Source: Bathymodiolus brooksi
Taxonomy: Eukaryota; Mollusca; Bivalvia; Mytilida; Modiolidae
Assembly (NCBI GenBank): GCA_963680875.1
Contig: OY804589.1
Coordinates: 21,348,413-21,412,412, forward strand
Direction: 5' to 3'
Length of the DNA: 64,000 nucleotides
The stretch's first letter is position 1, and the number at the start of each line of letters is the position of its first letter. Below are positions 58,273 to 64,000 of the stretch, one piece after another. The position numbers and the translations under genes were made by a program. The notes beneath the pieces are model-generated. The model did no database searches. It had not been told where the DNA came from and saw nothing but the letters and a program-made list of their open reading frames with translations.

Positions 58273-58967
58273 TAACACTGACTACTGGGTAGATGATACC
58301 TCAGCGGACTAATAGTCCACATCCAGAGGTATCAACCTAGTGATAGTAACACTGACTACTGGGTAGATGTCACCCCCGAAGACTAATAATCCACCAGCAG
58401 AGGTATCAATCTAGTGATAATAACACTGATTACTGGGTAGATCTCACCTCCGGAGACTAATAGTCCACCAGCAGAGGTATCAACCTAGTGATAGTAACAC
58501 TGACTACTGGGTAGATGTTTCCTTCGGAGACTAATAATCCACCAACAGAGGTATCAATCTAGTGATAGTAACACTGACTACTGGATAGATGTCACCTCCG
58601 GAGACTAATAGTCCACATCCAGAGGTATCAACCTAGTGATAGTAACACTGACTACTGGGTAGATGTTACCTCTGGAGACTAATAGTCCACATCCAGAGGT
58701 ATCAACCTAGTAATAGTAACACTGACCACTGGGTAGATGATACGTCCAAAGACTAATAGTCCACATCCAGAGGTATCAACCTAGTGATAGTAACACTGAC
58801 TACTGGGTAGATGTTACCTCCGAAGACTAATAGTCCACCAGCACAGGTATCAATCTAATAATAGTAACACTGACTACTGGGTAGATGATACCTCCGAAGA
58901 CTAATAGCCCACCAGCAGAGGTATCAACCTAGTGATAGTAATAAAAACGTAGATATCAAGTTTAGTG

Positions 58968-59295
58968 TACATGACCTTTATAGGGTACGCTCATTATTTA
59001 GACAATATAATATGAAATTAAAACTAATAAAATGCTACAAATATCTGTTAAATATATGCTTTCAATGTATTCCCTATAATATAATAACATAGCGTGCAAC
59101 ATTGTAATAAGTTCTGTTTTTCATAACCGCTATGTTTGTGGATGAACATGATGATTAATTGGTGTTAGGTCAACTTTAAGCATCACGAATGATTTTCAAA
59201 TCTACAAAGTATACATACACAATTATACAAATATAGGATCGTGGTTAGTAAGTAATAGACTATCGATAAAACCTGTTTTATGGTGAATTTATTCG
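58968..59295. other. AT-rich segment without recognisable gene
   Basis: AT-rich DNA with no open frame of note and no recognised motif. It is duplicated with the rest of the flank at about 62,442-62,763. Reverse-transcriptase homology begins only at its right edge. Confidence 0.6.
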
Positions 59296-59300
59296 TATGA

Positions 59301-59747
59301 GGCAGACTTCATACTTCATACAGTGGCTTCTCAACAAAAACGCTAGCCCGATCATTTAATTTCACGTTCCGCTATATAGATTATGTCCTTTCACTAAATA
59401 ATTCTAGGATTGGTGATTTCGTTGATCGCATCTATCCCATTGAGCAGCTTGAAATAAAGGATACCACAGTTACAGATAGGTCTGCTTCATACCATGACCT
59501 ACACCTCTACATTGACACTGAGAGGAGATTAAGAACGAAACATTACGAAAAAAGAGATGATTTCAATTTTCCCATTGTGGACTTTCCATTTATATGTAGC
59601 AACATTCGAGCAGCACCTGCATATGGAGTATATATCTCTCAGTTGATACGATATACCAGAGCATGTAATTTCTATCAGGATTTCCTTGATAGAGGGTTGC
59701 TGCTAACAAGGAAGCTACTGAACCAAGGGTTCCTCTTAGTTAATTAA
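59301..59747 (+). pseudogene. Reverse-transcriptase fragment, 5'-truncated (copy 1)
   Basis: An open frame of 148 codons without an early ATG ends at TAA 59,745-59,747. From about residue 15 it reads as the palm/thumb part of a retroelement reverse transcriptase of a type I recall as common in bivalve genomes. In order come LARSFNFTFRYI, the catalytic box, KRDDFNFP, PAYGVYISQLIRY and RGLLLTRKLL. The catalytic box, normally Asp-Asp, reads D27-Y28 (FRYIDYVL), so the second Asp is lost. A 7-bp duplication near 59,314-59,320 shifts the frame relative to copy 2. After GTTAAT a lost base moves the continuing homology (KLK-type) to another frame. The element clade (Penelope-like or other non-LTR) is not settled. 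It is a remnant, not an active enzyme. Confidence 0.75.
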
Positions 59748-59767
59748 AGTTTTATTTAAGAAGGGTC

Positions 59768-59889
59768 TGTCGATAGAAGATGATATTATTGCCAATAATC
59801 ACAAAAAAACGCTTATACCTATCTTTTATATAGAAAACGTAGTGTATTTTATTCATATTATATACTAGTACTTGAGTATAACTTTTGAA
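59768..59889. other. AT-rich linker between RT remnant and SINE
   Basis: Low-complexity AT-rich sequence with a run of A after CAC near 59,800 and TATATACTAG near 59,860. It is present in both flank copies. No gene is seen. Confidence 0.5.
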
Positions 59890-60114
59890 AACCTTATCCT
59901 GTGCAATCAATGCATAGCACCACTAAAGTAGTGAGTTCGAACCCCGTTCATGGCGAGGTGTACTCGAAACAACATTATGTGATAAATTTGTCATTGACTT
60001 GCGGTAGGTCGGTTGTTTTCTCCGGGCACTCCGGTTTCCTCCATCAATAAAATTGACCGCGACGATATAACTCAAATATTGTTGAAAGCGGCGTTAAACA
60101 CCATAAACCAAACC
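59890..60114 (+). mobile_element. tRNA-derived SINE, V-SINE/RUDI-like (copy 1)
   Basis: A pol III B-box-like GAGTTCGAACCCC lies at 59,933-59,945. A typical SINE central domain follows around 59,996-60,042, with landmarks TTGCGGTAGGTCGGTTG, TTTCTCCGGGCACTCCGG and TTTCCTCC. The tail portion is ATATTGTTGAAAG and CGTTAAACACCATAAACC. From memory this arrangement matches the V-SINE superfamily element RUDI described from bivalves; I could not search for it. The A box is not clear, so the 5' end is approximate. No target-site duplication was identified. The SINE is part of the duplicated flank and so was present before that duplication. Confidence 0.72.
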
Positions 60115-60494
60115 GGAAATTCTTGAAGTTTGTTTTTCTAATAACATTGGCTCAATTATTCATTGCAGATATTGTATGTACTGTTTGAACACGAAATGCA
60201 TTGGAAAACTGTATTTTTTTCCAGAAATAATAAATATATACTTATAAGTTGTAAACTATTCCCAGTGTATGTTATTCACACAGACTAATGAAGCTGCTGT
60301 TGAAAACAAAATGGGGCGATTTCCTAATGTATATACATGTATATATACTGAGCAACCAAAGCTTAGCAACAAATATTTTTAATTTTATATTTTCAAAAAT
60401 AATTTAGATTTCATTGCATAGCAATAAATATATTATCCTAACAAACAATAACAACAATAAATAGGAACATGAACGTACAAAAAAAATCGTAATT
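60115..60494. other. AT-rich intergenic segment
   Basis: No gene is seen. The segment contains a 16-bp palindrome (60,330-60,345) and an A-rich run just before the Tc1 boundary. It is duplicated at about 63,595-64,000. Confidence 0.6.
60330..60345. repeat. 16-bp AT-rich palindrome (copy 1)
   Basis: TATATACATGTATATA is perfectly self-complementary and sits in an AT-rich setting. The same 16 bases are unchanged at 63,835-63,850 although the surrounding flank copies differ. Confidence 0.85.
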
Positions 60495-60511
60495 CACAAG
60501 CTTCCTGATTT
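60495..60511 (+). repeat. Tc1 terminal inverted repeat, left
   Basis: CACAAGCT, a 2-bp spacer and CTGATTT. The inverted partner lies at 61,711-61,730. The left end sits beyond the transposase stop codon, as expected for the 3' end of the element. Confidence 0.65.
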
Positions 60512-60554
60512 GCAATACGTGACATATGATGAATTCAGACATAAATCCACAGTG

Positions 60555-61569
60555 TCAGTATCTTGTCCAGACCCCGTTGGAAGCAATGGTAGCTCTACAT
60601 CTTTGTTGCATGCCTCTGATGATTTGTTGGAACTTGTACTTGTACTTTTACTTGAACTTGTTCCATTCAATGATGAGCACATTTTCCAATTCATGCAAGG
60701 AGTTAAATGGATGATGATTCTCTCGAATTTATCTGTTTAGCATGTCCAAAACATGTTAAAAAGGAGCCAGATCAGGATAACGACTCGGCCAGGGTAATAC
60801 ATTAACATTGTTGGCCTGTAAAAAGTTCATGGAGAGACGCGCGGTGTGTGACCAAGCATTATCCTGCTGAAAGACAAAACGATTGTTTCTGTGCATGAAC
60901 GGCATCACGACAGGGCGTAAATATCAACGCAGTAGCGCTGTGCATTCAGTGTTTGTCTTATCACCACCAAGTTGGTCTTTCCTGGGTAATGCACTCCTCC
61001 CCACAACAGTAATTAACTGCCACCAAAGCGGTCAACTGGCATAACACAAGCCACCGCAAAGCGTTCACCAGGCCTTCTCCAGACACGAATGCGACCATTT
61101 GCAAACTTTAGTGTGAATTGAGATTCATCCGAAAAAAGTACTGTCTTCCAGTTTCGGTGCAATTGCTGATTTGTCCATGCGTGTCGCTGTATTTTGTGGT
61201 GGACAGTTAACTCCATACCTTTATGTGGTCTTCTTGATTTGAAACGACAAGCTTTAAGTTGATTGTGGACTGTTTGTGCGGATATGCGGACTCCAGTTGC
61301 TCTCCGTACTCTGTCGATAATCCTTGTTGCTGGTAAAAAGCGGTCACGACCTGATGTGATCCTGATGTAACGTTCTTCTCTAGGAGTAAGACGTTTTGGT
61401 CTACAGGATGTTGGCATATCCTTATCTGTGACAGTGGTCCCTGCAACCTTGTGCTAACCCCCATATGGTGAACACCAAATGACACAGCAACGTCATTTAC
61501 GGTCATTCCGCCTTCCAACATACCGATGGTGGTCATTCTGTGGTGCCCCATAAATATTTTTGGTTGCAA
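60555..61569 (-). pseudogene. Tc1/mariner transposase pseudogene (DD34E type)
   Basis: The N-terminal frame from 61,569 carries a helix-turn-helix region (IGMLEGGMTVNDVAVSFGV). A deletion plus frameshift near 61,435 breaks it, and the reading continues in another frame with TPREERYIRI, TVHNQLKA and WKTVLFSDESQF. The first catalytic Asp is at 61,127-61,129. The frame then meets TAA at 61,013-61,015. Homology goes on as WGGVHYPGKTNLVVIRQTLN to a second frameshift near 60,910, then QQDNAWSHTAR with the second catalytic Asp at 60,861-60,863. At the third catalytic position, 35 codons further on, the expected Glu is a TAA stop (60,756-60,758). More stops follow. The natural C-terminus (RCRATIASNG...RY) ends at TGA 60,555-60,557. 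The reading with these three acidic positions is family knowledge; the breaks are seen directly. The gene is dead. Confidence 0.9.
60631..60662. repeat. Short hexamer-like repeat within the transposase remnant
   Basis: Several degenerate copies of AACTTG/TACTTG follow one another near the transposase C-terminus. This looks like local slippage and accounts for the abnormal Lys-rich stretch and stop just before the conserved C-terminal motif. Confidence 0.55.
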
Positions 61570-61710
61570 GAAAAATGTTTTTGCTTCTATTTTGAACCTT
61601 ATTCAAGAACAAATTGTCGATGAAACAAACTTTCGGAAAGCATAAACAGGTAAGACAAGTAAAAAAAACCTATTGCACGTACAGCTGAAATGCACACAAA
61701 ATCGTAAAAT

Positions 61711-61730
61711 AAATCAGTAACCAGCTTGTG
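61711..61730 (-). repeat. Tc1 terminal inverted repeat, right
   Basis: AAATCAG, a 5-bp spacer and AGCTTGTG, the reverse complement of the left terminus. It lies upstream of the transposase N-terminus, as expected. Confidence 0.65.
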
Positions 61731-61731
61731 T

Positions 61732-62053
61732 TAATCAGCGTCCCTTGTAAACAACGTCACAGGATGACGATATATTACAAAAGTCAGAGTCGATAGATGG
61801 TAGTCTTAAGTATTGTTTCCGGAATTATTTTTTTATGACAATACAAGCTTTTTTTTTCATTGACATTTTTTTTATTTCATATCTAACATTAATTGCCGAT
61901 TATTAACAATACACATTGTTTATTTTATATTTTCTTATTATCGGGAATCCAAGCCGCCATTTTGTATACATTACGAAAAAAGTAGTCCGGTGATTATCGT
62001 CTCTCGAAAAATAAACTGACAAAAACCCCACCTCCATAAGCGCTTATACCCAA
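61732..62053. other. AT-rich segment between Tc1 and mini-array
   Basis: No gene is seen. There are T-rich runs near 61,830-61,880, a YY1-like GCCGCCATTTTG at 61,953-61,964 and a 12-bp palindrome at 62,036-62,047 next to the array edge. Only this one copy lies in the window. Confidence 0.6.
62036..62047. repeat. 12-bp palindrome at the array edge
   Basis: ATAAGCGCTTAT is perfectly self-complementary and ends 6 bp before the first satellite-like bases (TAATGAGTAG from 62,054). A related CGCTTATACCTATC sequence occurs in both flank copies (near 59,811 and 63,292). Confidence 0.75.
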
Positions 62054-62414
62054 TAATGAGTAGATGATACCTCCGAAGACTAATAGTCCACCATCAGAGG
62101 TATCAACCTAGTGATAATAACACTGGCTACTGGGTAGATGAAACCTCCGGAGACTAATAGTCCACCAGCAAGGTATCAACTTAGTGATAGTAACACTGAC
62201 TACTAGGTAGATGATACCTCTGGAGACTAATAGTCCACCAGCAGAGGTATCAACCTAGTAATAGTAACACTGACTACTGGGTAGATGATACCTCCGGAGA
62301 CTAATAGTCCACCAACAGAGGTATCAACCTAGTGATAGTAGAACTGACTACTGGGTAGATGATACCTCCGGAGACTAATAGTCCACCAACAGAGGTATCA
62401 ACCTAGTGATAGTA
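62054..62414 (+). repeat. Mini-array of about five 74-bp monomers
   Basis: Same satellite and same orientation as the main array. All monomers are of the first class (CCACCAGCAGAGG or CCACCAACAGAGG), with none of the CATCC class that fills the nearest 17 kb of the large array. One monomer has a 2-bp loss (AGCAAGGTATC near 62,168). It ends at exactly the same monomer phase as the main array: GATAGTAA followed by TAAAAACGTAG. Confidence 0.95.
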
Positions 62415-62763
62415 ATAAAAACGTAGATATCAAGTTTAGTATGCATGACCTTTATAGCGTACGCTCATTATTTAGACAATATAATTTGCTTAAATTAAAA
62501 TTAATAAAATGTTAGAAATATCTGTTAAATATCTGCTTTCAATGTATTCCATATAATATAATAACATAGCATGCAACATTGTAATAAGTTCCGTTTTTCA
62601 TAACCGCTATGTTTGTGTATGGACATGATGATTAATTGATGCTAGGTCAATTTTAAGCATCAAGAATGATTTTCAAATCTACAAAGTATACATACACAAT
62701 TATACAAAGATAGCATCGTGGTTAGTAAGTAATATACTATCGATATTACATTTTTTATGGTGA

Positions 62764-63222
62764 ATTTATTCGTATGAGGCAGACTTCATACAGTGGCATC
62801 TCAGGAAAACCGAGAAGAAGCTAGCCCGATCATTTAATTTCACGTTCCGCTATATATATTATGTCCTTTCACTAAATAATTCTAGGTTTGGTGATTTCGT
62901 TGATCGCATCTATCCCATTGAGCTTGAAATAAAGGATACCACAGATACAGATAGGTCTGTTTCATACCTTGACCTACTCCTCGAAATAGACATTGAAGGG
63001 AGATTAAGAACGAAACATTACGACAAAAGAGATAATTTCAATTTTCCCATTGTGAACTTTCCATTTATATGTAGCAACATCCGAGCAGCACCTGCATATG
63101 GAGTATATATCTCTCAGTTGATACGATATTCCAGAGCTTGTGATTCCTATCAGGATTTCCTTGATAGAGGGTTACTGCTAACAAGGAAGCTACTGAACCA
63201 ATGGTTCCTCCTAGTTAATTAA
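62764..63222 (+). pseudogene. Reverse-transcriptase fragment, 5'-truncated (copy 2)
   Basis: A frame of 152 codons with no early ATG ends at TAA 63,220-63,222. It begins IYSYEADFIQ, further upstream in the RT than copy 1 keeps in frame. LARSFNFTFRYI follows, then the catalytic box where both Asp are now Tyr (residues 32-33, FRYIYYVL). The rest is KRDNFNFP, PAYGVYISQLIRY (from residue 110) and TRKLLNQ. More than a dozen amino-acid differences from copy 1 are visible by eye, so there is no sign of protein-level constraint. Homology starts abruptly at the TGA at 62,761, as expected for a 5'-truncated retroelement. Its neighbours, the decayed array edge on the left and the SINE on the right, are the same as in copy 1. 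Confidence 0.75.
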
Positions 63223-63379
63223 AGTTTTATTTAAGAAGGGTCTGTCGATAGAAGATGATATTATTGCCAATATTATATATTCACCAAAAAACGCTTATAC
63301 CTATCTTTTACATAGAAAACGTTGTGTGTTTTATTCATATTATATACTAGTACCCGAGTATAACTTTTGAAAACTTTGT

Positions 63380-63594
63380 CATGTGCAATCAATGCCTGTC
63401 ACCACTAAAGTAGTGAGTTCGAACCCCGTTCATGGTGAGGTGTACTCGAAACAACATTATGTGATAAATTTATCGGTGACTTGCGGTAGGTCGGTTGTTT
63501 TCTCCGGGTACGCCGATTTCCTCCTCCAATAAAACTAATCGCGACGATATAGCTCAAATATTGTTGAAAGTGGCGATAAAGACCATAAACAAAC
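63380..63594 (+). mobile_element. tRNA-derived SINE, V-SINE/RUDI-like (copy 2)
   Basis: B-box-like GAGTTCGAACCCC lies at 63,415-63,427, with the central-domain landmarks TTGCGGTAGGTCGGTTG and TTTCTCCGGGTACGCCG, and the tail ATATTGTTGAAAGTGGCG. The tail is more decayed than in copy 1 (ATAAAGACCATAAAC). It is part of the duplicated flank, not an independent insertion. Confidence 0.72.
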
Positions 63595-63834
63595 CTGAAA
63601 TTCTTGAAGCTTGTTTTTCTAATAAAATTGGCTGAATTAATCATTGCAGATATGTTATGTACTGTTTGGAACATGAAATGCTTTGAAAAACTGTAATATT
63701 TTCCAGAAATAATAAATATATACTTGTAAATTAGATATTCCCTTTGTATGTTATTCACACTTGGTGTATAACTTTAGAAACATAAATATACAGACTATTG
63801 AAGCTGCGGTTGAAAATGGGACGGTTTCCTAATG

Positions 63835-63850
63835 TATATACATGTATATA
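63835..63850. repeat. 16-bp AT-rich palindrome (copy 2)
   Basis: TATATACATGTATATA, identical to 60,330-60,345. Confidence 0.85.
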
Positions 63851-64000
63851 TACTGAACAAGAACAGCTTAGCAACAAATATTTTTAATTTTATATTTTAA
63901 GATATAATTTAGATTTCATTGCATACAAATAAATATATTGTCCTAACAAACAAAAACAACAATAAAGATGAACATGAACGTACAAAAAAAATCGTAATTC

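Larger units (their letters stand above)
1..58940 (+). repeat. Giant 74-bp tandem satellite array (about 796 monomers)
   Basis: The sequence is a continuous head-to-tail array with a period of 74 bp; for example TGATACCTCC at 1 is followed by its homologue at 75. Recurring landmarks of the monomer are GATACCTCCGGAG, ACTAATAGTCCACC, GAGGTATCAACCTAGTG and AACACTGACTACTGGG. No inverted monomer and no unrelated insertion was noticed in 58.9 kb. Single-base indels are rare, so distances between variant landmarks are almost exact multiples of 74. The monomer has stops in all three frames on both strands and 74 is not a multiple of three, so it is non-coding. I do not recognise the satellite family. 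The left end lies outside the window, so the array is longer than what is seen. Confidence 0.98.
58941..60494 (+). repeat. Non-satellite flank, copy 1 (repeated at 62,415-64,000)
   Basis: The array stops after GATAGTAA and the AT-rich sequence TAAAAACGTAG begins. This whole 1.55-kb stretch recurs 3,474 bp downstream. By eye roughly nine in ten bases match, with small indels, for example a 7-bp CTTCATA duplication near 59,314 found only here. It contains the reverse-transcriptase remnant and the SINE listed separately. Positions 58,952-58,967 resemble a decayed monomer piece (GATATCAAGTTTAGTG). Confidence 0.92.
60495..61731 (-). mobile_element. Defective Tc1/mariner transposon
   Basis: The element is bounded by short imperfect inverted termini: CACAAGCT then CTGATTT at 60,495-60,511, and their reverse complements at 61,711-61,730, with 2 bp against 5 bp between the two motifs. 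It encloses a broken Tc1-type transposase read on the minus strand. TA dinucleotides lie within a few bases of each end (60,490-60,491 and 61,732-61,733), as expected for Tc1 target sites, but the exact boundary is blurred by small indels. The length of about 1.24 kb is somewhat below a typical full Tc1 element. It is non-autonomous and presumably immobile. Confidence 0.8.
62415..64000 (+). repeat. Non-satellite flank, copy 2 (partial, runs off the window)
   Basis: Second copy of 58,941-60,494 at an offset of 3,474 bp. It contains the same order of decayed monomer piece, AT-rich DNA, reverse-transcriptase remnant, SINE and 16-bp palindrome. It is still aligned with copy 1 at the window end (ATCGTAATTC). 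The stretch 62,442-62,763 and the AT-rich tail 63,595-64,000 hold no recognisable gene. An insertion relative to copy 1 is seen near 63,760-63,790. Confidence 0.92.

Noticed and set aside
1..58940. Possible CRISPR array or other repeat-spacer system
   Set aside because: The whole 74-bp unit is repeated with no unique spacers, and the context is animal DNA.
1..58940. Possible repetitive protein gene (for example a shell-matrix or silk-like protein)
   Set aside because: The monomer has stop codons in all three frames of both strands and its length is not a multiple of three.
1..58940. Telomeric repeats or rDNA spacer
   Set aside because: No TTAGGG-type runs and no rRNA-like sequence were seen anywhere in the window.
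1..58940. Inverted monomers or a palindromic array centre
   Set aside because: Every monomer I followed reads in plus orientation. Dyads occur only within monomers.
59933..59945. tRNA gene suggested by the B-box-like motif
   Set aside because: There is no cloverleaf around it, and the SINE central domain follows. The same applies at 63,415-63,427.
60494..60740. Small open frames on both strands (60,494-60,694 minus; 60,510-60,740 and 60,526-60,714 plus)
   Set aside because: They lie across the 3' end of the broken Tc1 transposase in other frames and show only low-complexity Ser/Thr or Leu runs.
63405..63758. 117-codon open frame on the minus strand
   Set aside because: It is antisense to the SINE and the AT-rich tail, has no recognisable domain and no comparable frame in copy 1, so it is probably chance.

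Overview
The window is eukaryotic repeat DNA, most likely from a mollusc and probably a bivalve. That assignment rests on a SINE with a V-SINE/RUDI-like central domain and a reverse-transcriptase fragment of a type I recall as common in bivalve genomes, both recognised from memory. No intact protein-coding gene was found.

Positions 1 to about 58,940 are one uninterrupted tandem array of a 74-bp monomer: about 796 copies, all in the same orientation. The monomer is about 46% GC by hand count, against AT-rich flanks. It has stop codons in all six frames, carries a single CpG inside an 8-bp palindrome, and contains a 9-bp inverted repeat.

The array has strong higher-order repeat (HOR) structure. 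Two copies of a 6,212-bp block (2,621-15,044) each hold two subunits of 3,106 bp (42 monomers). Blocks of 3,107, 2,960 and 3,329 bp run through 17,022-29,480. A 3,328-bp tandem duplication fills 35,569-42,003. Finer blocks of 962, 1,257, 3,107 and 296 bp lie in 48-58 kb. The first 2.46 kb of the window reappears 27,443 bp downstream with no net length change. From about 42 kb a second monomer class dominates.

Positions 58,941-62,053 are a 3.1-kb non-satellite segment. It holds a truncated reverse-transcriptase remnant, a SINE, and a dead Tc1/mariner transposon on the minus strand. A mini-array of about five 74-bp monomers follows (62,054-62,414). A second copy of the non-satellite segment then starts at the same monomer phase and runs off the window end (period 3,474 bp). 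Array and segment therefore appear to form a composite repeating unit with a variable satellite part. The layout suggests a heterochromatic, pericentromeric or subtelomeric satellite domain shaped by unequal exchange and conversion; that location is inference. All identity and copy-number statements come from reading by eye.
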